The notes under the pieces: model-generated
What the model saw: only the letters and a program-made list of their open reading frames with translations
The model's database searches: none
Told to the model about the DNA's origin: nothing
In this document: piece by piece, positions 44,322 through 52,083 of the stretch
Layout: each line of letters starts with the position of its first letter
How positions within the stretch are numbered: position 1 is the first letter of the stretch
Assembly (NCBI RefSeq): GCF_900111175.1
Contig: NZ_FOGI01000002.1
Location: 567,708-631,707 of the forward strand
DNA length: 64,000 nucleotides
DNA from: Actinokineospora terrae
GTDB taxonomy: Bacteria; Actinomycetota; Actinomycetes; Mycobacteriales; Pseudonocardiaceae
Direction of reading: 5' to 3'
Program-made: the position numbers and the translations under genes

Positions 44322-45472
44322 ACCGCGGCGTCACCGTCGCGCTGTACGCGGGCGGGTTCCTTGGCCCGTTCGCGGGCGGCATCACCACCTCGATGCTGCC
44401 GGAACTGGGGGCCGACTTCGGGGTGTCGACGCAGGTCGCGTCGTACTCGCTGACGGCGTACCTGGTGCCGTTCGCGGCGTTGATGCTGTTCTCCGGCACG
44501 CTGGGTGCCCGCTGGGGCGCGGGGCGCAGCGTGCGGGTCGCGTACCTGGTCTACGTCGTGTCGTCGGCCGCCTGCGCGGTGGCGTCGACCTACCCGCAGT
44601 TCCTCGCCGCGCGGGCGGTGCAGGGCGGGGCGAACGCGTTCACCACTCCCCTGCTGCTGGCCGCCATCGCGACCGTGACGCCCCCGGAGCGGCTGGGGCG
44701 GGCGCTGGGCCTCTACGCGTCGTTGCAGGCCGCTGGGCAGACCAGCGCGCCGCTGCTGGGCGGGGTGGCCGCGGAGGTCGACTGGCGGTGGGCGTTCGCG
44801 GGGGTCGCGGTCGTGTCGGCGGGTCTGGCGCTGGCTGGCCTGCCGGAGCAGATGCGGGAGCCGCAGCGCACCCACTCGACGTTGCGGTCGGCGTGGCGGC
44901 CCCACGTGCTCAAGGCCGGTTGGCTCGCCATGGTCGGTTGGGCCTGCCTCGGCGGTATGTCCGTATTGCTCGCTTTGCGGGCAGAGGAGACCTTCGGCCT
45001 TAGCGCTGCCGAGCGCGGGTTGGTGCTGACCGGGTTCGGTGTGGTCGGTCTGCTCTCGGCGAGGCCAGTGGGGCGGGCGATCGACCGGATCGGGGGTCGG
45101 CGCGCGGTGTTGATCGGGTCGGTCGCGGGCGCGGTACCGGTCGCGTTGGTGGGGACGCTGGACTGGTTGCCCGCGGTAGCGCTGCTGTGGGCGCTTACCG
45201 GCATCTCGGCGCAGTTGGTGCTAACAGGAGTCAACTCGCTGGTGTTGAGCGGGGACGGTCCCAACCGGGCGGGTGCGGTGTCGGTGGTGCAGTCGTTGCG
45301 GTTCACCGGTGCCGCGGTGTCCCCTTTGGCGTGCACCCCGCTGTACCAGGTCGAGTCCTGGCTGGGGTTCGTCGTTCCCGCGCTGTTCGTGTCCACCTCG
45401 GCGGTGCTGCTGCTGGGCAGGAACCGGTCCCCTGACGCGACGGGTGTCGTGCCAGGGGACCAGAGCCGCTAG
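44318..45472 (+). CDS. MFS transporter
   Basis: 384 residues with about 12 membrane helices. A motif A-like loop [14 protein letters not shown] occurs between helices 2 and 3, and a second-half counterpart is [16 protein letters not shown]. It is probably a drug or metabolite exporter with proton coupling; substrate unknown. The start GTG lies inside the PAC2 stop (GTGA). The stop overlaps the mshC stop by 4 bp on the other strand. Confidence 0.82.
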   Translation: MNRGVTVALYAGGFLGPFAGGITTSMLPELGADFGVSTQVASYSLTAYLVPFAALMLFSGTLGARWGAGRSVRVAYLVYVVSSAACAVASTYPQFLAARAVQGGANAFTTPLLLAAIATVTPPERLGRALGLYASLQAAGQTSAPLLGGVAAEVDWRWAFAGVAVVSAGLALAGLPEQMREPQRTHSTLRSAWRPHVLKAGWLAMVGWACLGGMSVLLALRAEETFGLSAAERGLVLTGFGVVGLLSARPVGRAIDRIGGRRAVLIGSVAGAVPVALVGTLDWLPAVALLWALTGISAQLVLTGVNSLVLSGDGPNRAGAVSVVQSLRFTGAAVSPLACTPLYQVESWLGFVVPALFVSTSAVLLLGRNRSPDATGVVPGDQSR

Positions 45473-46695
45473 AGCGCGATCCCGAGGAGAGCGTCCACAG
45501 CGTCCCGGACGGCCTGGGGCGCGTCCGGGTCCGAGCCGCCCTGCTTCGCCCAGGCGTCGACGGCGGCCAGCGCGCCGGGGGTGTCCAGGTCGTCGGCCAG
45601 GTGGTCGCGCAGCCGGGCGATGACGTCCGCCGCGGGGGCGCCGGTGGCCGCGTCGACCGCGGCGCGCCAGCGGGCGAGCCTGGCCTGGCCCTCGGCGAGC
45701 ACGGCGTCGGCCCAGGACCGGTCCTGGCGGTAGTGGCCGGAGAGCAGGCCGAGCCGGACCGCCATCGGGTCGACCTTGTCGGCGCGCAGCCGGGACACGA
45801 ACACCAGGTTGCCGCGGGACTTGGACATCTTCTCGCCGTCGAGGGCGATCATCCCGGAGTGCGTGTAGTGCCGGGCGAACGGGTGCTGCCCGGTCAGCGC
45901 CTCGGCGTGCGCGGCGCTGTACTCGTGGTGCGGGAAGATCAGGTCGGACCCGCCGCCCTGCAGGTCGAAGGTGATCCCGAGCCGGTTGAGCGCGATGACG
46001 CTGCACTCGATGTGCCAGCCGGGGCGCCCGGGACCGAGTTCGCTGTCCCACCTGGGCTCGCCGGGGCGCGCGGCGCGCCACAGCAGCGCGTCGAGCGGGT
46101 GCCGCTTGCCCGCGCGGTCGGGGTCGCCGCCGCGCTCGGCGAAGAACCGGTTCATCGTCGGTTCGTCGTAGTTGGACTCGGAGCCGAACCGGCCGGTCGC
46201 GGTGTGGTCGAAGTAGACGTCCGGGAACTCGGCGTCGTCCACCCGGTAGGCGGTGCCGTCGGCGATGAGCTTGGCCACCGCGGTGACGATCTCCGGGATG
46301 GACTCGACCGCGCCGACGAACTCGCGCGGCGGCAGCACCCGCAGCGCGACCATGTCCTCGCGGAACAGCGCGGTCTCGCGCATGCCGAGCACCACCCAGT
46401 CGTCCTGGTCGCGCTCGGCCCGCTCCAGCAGCGGGTCGTCGATGTCGGTGACGTTCTGCACGTAGTGCACGTCGTGGCCGTTGTCGAGCCACTGCCGGTG
46501 CACCAGGTCGAAGGCCAGGTAGGTGGCCGCGTGCCCCAGGTGCGTCGCGTCGTAGGGGGTGATCCCGCAGACGTACATCGTCGCGGTCGGGCCGGGGGCC
46601 GTCGGCCGGACCTCCCCCGCGGCGGTGTCGTAGAGCCGCAGCGGCCGAGGCGTGCCGGCTACCCGCGGCACCGGGTGGGATTGCCAGGTCTGCAT
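45469..46695 (-). CDS. mshC: Mycothiol synthesis cysteine ligase MshC
   Basis: 408 residues, a class I aminoacyl-tRNA synthetase-like enzyme that uses ATP to join cysteine to glucosaminyl-inositol in mycothiol synthesis. [17 protein letters not shown] (40-56) is the MshC/CysS motif with zinc Cys and the HIGH equivalent, and KMSKS is at about 290. MshC rather than CysS is indicated by length and by the [15 protein letters not shown] wording. ATG 46695 has TACTGT (46703-46708) 7 nt upstream. The organism should therefore use mycothiol. Confidence 0.93.
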   Translation of the reverse strand: MQTWQSHPVPRVAGTPRPLRLYDTAAGEVRPTAPGPTATMYVCGITPYDATHLGHAATYLAFDLVHRQWLDNGHDVHYVQNVTDIDDPLLERAERDQDDWVVLGMRETALFREDMVALRVLPPREFVGAVESIPEIVTAVAKLIADGTAYRVDDAEFPDVYFDHTATGRFGSESNYDEPTMNRFFAERGGDPDRAGKRHPLDALLWRAARPGEPRWDSELGPGRPGWHIECSVIALNRLGITFDLQGGGSDLIFPHHEYSAAHAEALTGQHPFARHYTHSGMIALDGEKMSKSRGNLVFVSRLRADKVDPMAVRLGLLSGHYRQDRSWADAVLAEGQARLARWRAAVDAATGAPAADVIARLRDHLADDLDTPGALAAVDAWAKQGGSDPDAPQAVRDAVDALLGIAL

Positions 46696-46819
46696 GACTC
46701 CGACAGTAAACGTCCCGGCCTCACCCGCGGGGGTGTGCCACGGGGTGGACGGTGGGTGAACCGGTACACCGTGGGCCAAACGTGTGACCCCCGTTACACC
46801 CACCCGGTGTTGGCGATCA

Positions 46820-46831
46820 CCCTGTACAGGG
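46820..46831. promoter_or_regulatory. 12-bp palindrome before the subtilase gene
   Basis: CCCTGTACAGGG, perfectly symmetric, 25 bp upstream of the ATG at 46857. A plausible operator; no known consensus is claimed. Confidence 0.3.
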
Positions 46832-46856
46832 GGCCAGCGTGCGGAGAGGGGCGGAG

Positions 46857-48038
46857 ATGACCAATCCCGACGAGGAGAACGGCACCACGGGTCGGTTCCT
46901 GGTGCTGCTGGAGGACGGCGCGGTCGAGGCGGGCACGCGCGAGCTGGACCGGATCGCGGGGTTGCGGACCGCGAGCACCGCGGAGGCGGCCGGGGCCGAG
47001 TTCCCCGGCCCGGACGGGCTGGTGTTCGACCGGCTCGGGGTGGCGGTGGTCAGCGCCGACCCCGACCAGCTCGCCGCGCTCACCAGCGCGGTGGACGCGC
47101 CCGGGCCGATCGCGGCGCTGGAGGCGGAGCGGCGGGTGTTCGCGATCAGCGCGGCCGCCGAGGAAGCGGCGCCGGGGCCGCAGGTGGACGAGTCGGTGTT
47201 CACCTGGGGGCTGCAGGCGGTCGGCGCGAACAAGTCGGCGGCGACCGGGGCCGGGGTGCGGGTCGCGGTGCTCGACACCGGGTTCGACGCCGAGCACCCG
47301 GAGTTCGCGGGCCGGGCGATCACCACGGCGTCGTTCATCGACGGCGAGACCGTCGCGGACGGCCACGGGCACGGCACGCACTGCATCGGCACGGCGACGG
47401 GGCCGCGGGCACCGGGCGGCGGCGCGGGCTACGGGGTGGCGTACGAGGCGGAGATCTTCGCGGGCAAGGTGCTCAGCAACGCCGGGTCCGGCTCGGACGG
47501 CGGCATCCTGGCGGGCATCGCGTGGGCGGTGTCGAACAACTGCCAGGTGGTGTCGATGTCGCTGGGCGCGGCGGTGCGGCCGGGCACCCCGTACTCGCAG
47601 ACCTACGAGCGGGTGGCGAGCCGGGCGCTGGCGCAGGGCACGCTGATCGTGGCGGCGGCGGGCAACGAGTCGCGGCGGCAGGAAGGCCGGATCAACCCGG
47701 TCGGGCACCCGGCGAACTGCCCCTCGGTGCTGGCGGTCGGCGCGATCGACGTGGCGACCGCGCTGGGCTGGTTCTCCTGCGGCACGGTCGACCTGATCGG
47801 CGCGGTGGACGTGGTGGCGCCCGGGGTGGACGTGTACTCGTCGTGGCCGCGGCCGAAGAACCACAACCGGATCAGCGGCACCAGCATGGCGACCCCGCAC
47901 GTGGCCGGGGTGGCGGCGCTGATCGCGCAGGCGACCGGCGCGCGCGGGTGGGAGCTGTGGGCGCGGCTGCACCAGGCGGCGCGCCGGTTGCCGCTACCCT
48001 CGGTCGACGTGGGTGCTGGTGTGGTGCAGGCTCCGTGA
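46857..48038 (+). CDS. Intracellular subtilisin-like serine protease (S8)
   Basis: 393 residues. Catalytic triad: Asp in VAVLDTGFD (about 137-145), His in [11 protein letters not shown] (about 168-178) and Ser in [12 protein letters not shown] (about 340-351), with the oxyanion Asn in AAAGNES. There is no signal peptide. The N-terminal 105 residues ([10 protein letters not shown]...) look like an inhibitor-I9-type propeptide domain. It is therefore a cytoplasmic subtilase, or one exported by another route. AGGGG upstream supports ATG 46857. Its stop is overlapped (GTGA) by a small gene for a second propeptide-like protein. Confidence 0.87.
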   Translation: MTNPDEENGTTGRFLVLLEDGAVEAGTRELDRIAGLRTASTAEAAGAEFPGPDGLVFDRLGVAVVSADPDQLAALTSAVDAPGPIAALEAERRVFAISAAAEEAAPGPQVDESVFTWGLQAVGANKSAATGAGVRVAVLDTGFDAEHPEFAGRAITTASFIDGETVADGHGHGTHCIGTATGPRAPGGGAGYGVAYEAEIFAGKVLSNAGSGSDGGILAGIAWAVSNNCQVVSMSLGAAVRPGTPYSQTYERVASRALAQGTLIVAAAGNESRRQEGRINPVGHPANCPSVLAVGAIDVATALGWFSCGTVDLIGAVDVVAPGVDVYSSWPRPKNHNRISGTSMATPHVAGVAALIAQATGARGWELWARLHQAARRLPLPSVDVGAGVVQAP

Positions 48039-48274
48039 GTGTCCCGGTGCTGGTGGTGGTCGACGACGGCGCGCTCGGCGGGCTGATGGCGGTGGTGGCG
48101 GCGTTGGAGGCGGCCGGGATGCGGGTGGACCGCGTCCTGCCGGAGATCGCCACCATCACCGGCGCGGCCGAGCCGGGCGCGTTCGCCGCCCTGCGCGGGG
48201 TGTCCGGTGTGGACAGTGTGGAACGCGCGGGTCCCGGGTTCTCCATCCCGCACCCCGGCAAGGGCGTGCAGTAG
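48035..48274 (+). CDS. Stand-alone subtilisin-propeptide-like (I9-like) protein
   Basis: 79 residues, coupled to the protease by a GTGA overlap. The pattern VPVLVVVDDG / AALEAAGMRVDRVLPEIATITGA / FAALRGVSGVDSVERAG fits the beta-alpha-beta-beta-alpha-beta fold of subtilase propeptides (aG-x-V ... i-x-G ... L-x-x-v-x-GV-x-x-VE). Such domains fold and inhibit subtilisins. A separately encoded copy may act in trans as chaperone or inhibitor of the neighbouring protease. The assignment is by pattern only. No signal peptide. Confidence 0.6.
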   Translation: MSVPVLVVVDDGALGGLMAVVAALEAAGMRVDRVLPEIATITGAAEPGAFAALRGVSGVDSVERAGPGFSIPHPGKGVQ

Positions 48275-48278
48275 CCCG

Positions 48279-49385
48279 CTAGCGGCCCTCGGCGACCGCG
48301 TCGGCGAGGGCCGCGAACCCGGCCTCGGTGTTCGCGATCGTGGCCCCTAGGCGGAAGTAGCCCTGCCCGCCGTAGGAGTGCACGGCTACCTCGATGTTGT
48401 GGCGGGTGCTCAGTTCTTCGTAGTACTCCAGGGCGTCCTCTGGGCTGGTGACCCAACCTTCCGGCAGTGGCACCAAACGCATCAGGGGCGCGTGGTGCGG
48501 GCTGACCTGTCCGGTGGCGCCTAAGGCATCCGCGACGATCCGGACGCCTTTGTCCAGCAATCGGGAGCTTGCGTCAACGGCGTCCCATCCGCCTACCTCC
48601 CGCCAGAAGTCCAACGCCTCCGGTAGCGCCATCCACGCCGAGTAGTCCAATGTGCCCGCGTGATCGAACCAGCGCGGGAAGCCGAGTGGGTGCTCGAAAG
48701 ACGGCACCAGGGGCCGGATCCGGTCGCGCCACTGCTCGGCGACGTACAGGGCGGCTGTCGTCCGCGCGGCGTAAGCCCACTTGTGGAAGTTGCCCGCCCA
48801 GAAGTCCGCACCGGTGTCCGCGGGTCGCTGCCTCAGGTGTCCTGGCACGTGCGCGGCGTCGACCAGCACCGGCACGCCGTGTTCGTGGGCCAGCGTCACG
48901 ATCCGCTCGACCGGTAGGACCAACGCGCTGATCGAGGTGATGGCGTCGATGATCACCAGTTTGGTGTTGGTCCGCAGCCCTTCCGCGAACGCCGCGACGA
49001 CCTCGTCCGGTGTGGCGGTGACCGGGAACGACACCTCCCGCACCCGCGCGCGGTCCTGGGCGGCGAGCAGCGCGGTGGGATAACCGTGGTCGGACAGCAG
49101 GATCTCGTCGCCGTCGCCGAACGGGATGGACGCGAGGACGGTCGCCACGGCCTCGGTGGTGTTGCGCACCAGCACGATCCCGTCCGAGCCGAGGAACTCC
49201 GCGCCCGCGGCCCTGGCCCGTGCCACGAGCGGGATCGTCTCGACCCGGTGGAACCGCATGGGGTTGGCCTCGGCGCGCGAGGCGTACCGCGCCCGAGCCT
49301 CGGCGACGGCCCGGGGCACGATGCCCACCGCGCCGGGGTTGAGGTGGTGGATGGCCGGGTCGACCTGGAAGCGCTCATCGGTCAC
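48279..49385 (-). CDS. Class V aminotransferase-fold PLP enzyme
   Basis: 368 residues of the cysteine desulfurase/isopenicillin-N epimerase-like branch. HLNPGAVG near residue 16 is the N-terminal glycine loop, VLVDAAHVPGH the cofactor Asp-x-x-His, and GNFHKWAYA holds the PLP lysine. No cysteine-desulfurase active-site loop is obvious, so lyase, epimerase or hydrolase chemistry on an amino acid is more likely. GTG 49385 is the last of four repeated GTGA junctions; the longer ATG-like frame upstream lies in the repeats. Confidence 0.8.
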   Translation of the reverse strand: MTDERFQVDPAIHHLNPGAVGIVPRAVAEARARYASRAEANPMRFHRVETIPLVARARAAGAEFLGSDGIVLVRNTTEAVATVLASIPFGDGDEILLSDHGYPTALLAAQDRARVREVSFPVTATPDEVVAAFAEGLRTNTKLVIIDAITSISALVLPVERIVTLAHEHGVPVLVDAAHVPGHLRQRPADTGADFWAGNFHKWAYAARTTAALYVAEQWRDRIRPLVPSFEHPLGFPRWFDHAGTLDYSAWMALPEALDFWREVGGWDAVDASSRLLDKGVRIVADALGATGQVSPHHAPLMRLVPLPEGWVTSPEDALEYYEELSTRHNIEVAVHSYGGQGYFRLGATIANTEAGFAALADAVAEGR

Positions 49386-49454
49386 CAGACCACGATGGCA
49401 CAGCTCACCAGACCACGATGGCACAGCTCACCAGAGCGTGATGGCACCGCTCAC
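49382..49454 (-). repeat. 23-bp tandem repeats forming a chain of overlapping 8-codon ORFs
   Basis: Three 23-bp units (49382-49404, 49405-49427, 49428-49450) plus the first bases of a fourth. On the minus strand the membrane protein gene stops in GGTGAGC (49453-49451). The overlapping GTG opens GTG...TGG TGA (8 codons, MSGAITLW), whose stop overlaps the next GTG. Two more identical 8-codon ORFs (MSCAIVVW) follow, the last overlapping GTG 49385 of the PLP enzyme. Every junction is a 4-bp GTGA overlap. Confidence 0.85.
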
Positions 49455-50230
49455 CGGTCGGGCGGCTCCGGCTCGGGGAGGTTGCGGTGGGCGTCGGCGC
49501 GGACGGCGGAGCGGATCTGCTCGATGTTCTCGCGCAGCAGGTCGGAGATGAGTTCGTCGGTGCGGGGGTCGGCGAGCATCTCCAGCACGACGCGGAGGGT
49601 GGCGTCGGTGACGGAGCCGACGATCTCGTCGTGGAAGGGGACTCGGCGCAGGAGTCCGGCCTGGGGGTCCTGGCGGATCTTCTCCAGGACCATGGCGCGG
49701 ATCTCGGTGCGGTTCTCCTCCAGGGCGCTGGCCAGGTTCCGCGCGTAGTGGCCGGTGCGCAGGACGGAGACGACCTCGTCGAGCACGGCCACGGTCAGTG
49801 GTTTCTTGACCACGTCGATCAGGACGCCGCCGAAGCGGGCCATCGCCCGGTGGGCCAGTTCCTCGCCGACCGAGCGGTCGACCGGGCGCCGCAGCCGGGT
49901 CAGCTGCACGCCGATGCGGACCACGCGCAGCAGTCGGAACGCGCGCAGCGCCACGTGCGCCACCGGCACCAAGCCGACCAGGTCGTACCAGTTGACCAGC
50001 AGGAACCGCCGGGTGAACCGGACGGCGGCCCACCGCCACAGGAACTCGACGGCGAACACCGCGCACAGCCCCCGGTCGACCCAGAGGATCACCCTGACCT
50101 GGTCGACCGGCGGGTGCCAGAACTTCCGGTAGACCAAGAGGCCGACCGCGAGCACCGCCAACAGGAGCATCACCCAGTCGTCCACCGAGACGCGGTGCTT
50201 GCGCGGCTCGGTGCCCGGGTTGATGACCAT
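49451..50230 (-). CDS. Voltage-sensor-like membrane protein
   Basis: 259 residues. Four hydrophobic segments lie in the first half (about 18-34, 52-70, 84-98, 100-115), the last with regularly spaced arginines (ALRAFRLLRVVRIGVQLTRLRR), like the S4 of voltage sensors. No pore or selectivity filter is present. The C-terminal half is soluble and helical (EENRTEIRAMVLEKIRQD). Possibly a voltage-sensor-only or ion-channel-related protein. ATG 50230 has GGGAGG 8 nt upstream. Its stop begins the GTGA repeat chain. Confidence 0.65.
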   Translation of the reverse strand: MVINPGTEPRKHRVSVDDWVMLLLAVLAVGLLVYRKFWHPPVDQVRVILWVDRGLCAVFAVEFLWRWAAVRFTRRFLLVNWYDLVGLVPVAHVALRAFRLLRVVRIGVQLTRLRRPVDRSVGEELAHRAMARFGGVLIDVVKKPLTVAVLDEVVSVLRTGHYARNLASALEENRTEIRAMVLEKIRQDPQAGLLRRVPFHDEIVGSVTDATLRVVLEMLADPRTDELISDLLRENIEQIRSAVRADAHRNLPEPEPPDR

Positions 50231-50285
50231 GACAGAAACCTCCCACGCCCCGGTGCGGGCGGCCACTCGCGGGTACGTTCGCCCC

Positions 50286-50921
50286 ATGCCCCTGCGTGTC
50301 GAACGGTCACCGAAGCGAGTCCGTGCTTACCGCGACGGCGCCTTGGTCGTCGACTGCCTGCGCCCACGGCTGGTCTGGGAGCGGGTGTACCCGACGTACT
50401 ACTTCCCGGTTGCCGACGTGCGGGCCGAACTGGTGCCGCCGGGGGCGTTGCGGGTCGCCGACGAACCGGAGCTGGCCGGGCTGGCGCGGGTCGCCTGGGA
50501 GTCGATGGACGAGTGGTTCGAGGAGGACGAACCGGTCTACGTGCACGCCAGGGACCCGTACACGCGGGTGGACATCCTGGCGTCGTCCCGGCACGTGGTG
50601 GTGGAGGTCGCCGGGACCGTGGTCGCGTCGTCGCGCAGGCCCCGGATCCTGTTCGAGACCGGCCTGCCCGCCCGGTACTACCTGCCCCTGCACGACATCC
50701 GCCTCGACCTGCTGCGGCCGTCCCGCACCACGACCATGTGCCCCTACAAGGGAACGGCCACCTACTGGCACGTGCTCGTCGACGGGACGCTGCACGAGGA
50801 CCTGGTGTGGAGCTACCGCTCGCCGCTGCCCGAGAGCCAGAAGATCACGGGTCTCGCCTGCTTCTACGCCGAGCGCGCCATCGTGCGCGTGGACGGCGAG
50901 CCCGCCGGGGCCGACCGGTAG
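50286..50921 (+). CDS. DUF427 protein, two-domain
   Basis: 211 residues with two copies of the DUF427 beta-tent fold (about 1-95 and 96-205). Landmarks are VVDCLRPRLVWERVYPTYYFPVADV and its echo ASSRRPRILFETGLPARYYLPLHDI, and CPYKGTATYW, the family hallmark with a conserved Cys and Lys. Function is unknown. TACGTT at 50274-50279 lies 6 nt before ATG 50286 (leaderless). Divergent from the voltage-sensor-like gene and convergent, by a single base, with the MEDS-HATPase gene. Confidence 0.87.
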   Translation: MPLRVERSPKRVRAYRDGALVVDCLRPRLVWERVYPTYYFPVADVRAELVPPGALRVADEPELAGLARVAWESMDEWFEEDEPVYVHARDPYTRVDILASSRHVVVEVAGTVVASSRRPRILFETGLPARYYLPLHDIRLDLLRPSRTTTMCPYKGTATYWHVLVDGTLHEDLVWSYRSPLPESQKITGLACFYAERAIVRVDGEPAGADR

Positions 50922-50922
50922 G

Positions 50923-51843
50923 TCAGCGGCGGACGTGCAGCCGGACGAAGGTGCCCCGCGGGTGCTGGGAGCGGATGGTGACGAGGTCGCAGAGCTGGTT
51001 GGCCAGCCAGACGCCCCGACCGCCCTGGACCGAGGGGAGCGGCGCGACCCGGCCGACGAGGGGGTTGGTGATGTGGCCGCTGTCGGTGATCTCGCAGACG
51101 AGGGTGTCGCCCTCGGTCCACAGCCGCAGGGTGCCGCGTTCGCCGCCGTGGCAGATGCTGTTGGTGACGATCTCGTTGGTGGCGAGGGTGAGGTCGAGCG
51201 CGCGGCCGCGCGGCAGGCCGAACTGCTTGGCGCGCACGGCGACCAGGTCGCGCAGCTCGGGCAGGTCGTCGAGGCAGAAGTGGACCATGTCGCTCACCTC
51301 GGCCGGGGCGGGCAGGTCCGCGGCGAACCGGTCGTGGGCGTAGCCGTGGTCGAAGACCGGGCTCACCGCGCGGGTGCCGTCGGTGACCACCGGGTGGGTG
51401 TGCGCGACCGCGGCGAGCAACTCGGGCGGCAGTGCCGCGCCGTCGAACAGGCAGCGCAGGCGCAGCGCGGCCGTCTCCTCGAACGCCAGGTTGACCAGGG
51501 CCTCGTGCAGCACCACCTCGGCGTGGTCGGCGGCGGCGCGGCCGGGCCAGGCCCACTCGCCGAGGCCGCGGACCGGGCGGTCACCGGCCTCCGCCAGCTG
51601 CGCGCGCATCGCCGGGATGAGCCGGGCCGGGTTGCGGCCCACCTCGCACGCGTCGACGAACCGGACCTCGTCGGCGAGGTCGCCGATGGCCTCGCGCAGC
51701 AGCTTGGTGCCCTGCGGCGGCAGCACGGCGAACACCGACTCGCCCGCCAACACGCCGTCGCGGGTGAACCCGGCGGCGGCGTCGACATAGGTCGGTTCGT
51801 CGCGGTAGACCAGTGCCTCGTGGGCGAAACCCGGTGCGTTCAT
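50923..51843 (-). CDS. MEDS - HATPase anti-sigma-type regulator
   Basis: 306 residues. The N-terminal MEDS domain (about 5-160; FAHEALVYRDEPTYVDAAAGF) senses small molecules in related proteins. The C-terminal GHKL ATPase is of the RsbW/anti-sigma type, with N-box TNEIVTNSICHGG, G1 EITDSGHI and G2 GGRGVWLANQL. It lacks a histidine-kinase phosphoacceptor domain, so it should act as serine kinase/anti-sigma factor rather than as sensor kinase. GAGGACG precedes ATG 51843. A 240-bp leader (51844-52083) to hrpA holds TAGGAT (51922-51917), a possible -10. Confidence 0.82.
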   Translation of the reverse strand: MNAPGFAHEALVYRDEPTYVDAAAGFTRDGVLAGESVFAVLPPQGTKLLREAIGDLADEVRFVDACEVGRNPARLIPAMRAQLAEAGDRPVRGLGEWAWPGRAAADHAEVVLHEALVNLAFEETAALRLRCLFDGAALPPELLAAVAHTHPVVTDGTRAVSPVFDHGYAHDRFAADLPAPAEVSDMVHFCLDDLPELRDLVAVRAKQFGLPRGRALDLTLATNEIVTNSICHGGERGTLRLWTEGDTLVCEITDSGHITNPLVGRVAPLPSVQGGRGVWLANQLCDLVTIRSQHPRGTFVRLHVRR

Positions 51844-52083
51844 GCGGTCACGTCCTCGAACCGGGGGGTCGGGGGGACCGGGTGCCCACCGCCCAGGGGA
51901 GTTGGAGTCGAGGCGAATCCTACCCGTGCGGGCCACCCCGGGCGACCACCGCGCCCCGCCCCGCCAGTCGGGTGATCTTCCCGCCCGACGCCGCCGGGAC
52001 GGCCATTCCCCCAGGTCGCGGTTGTCCACACCGACGATGTCCGACACCGTCCCCCTCGGTGCCTGTCCTGCCGCGCGACCGGC

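Noticed and set aside
49382..49450. Possible CRISPR array
   Set aside because: Units are 23 bp, head-to-tail with no unique spacers and no cas genes nearby; they are explained by duplicated stop/start overlaps.
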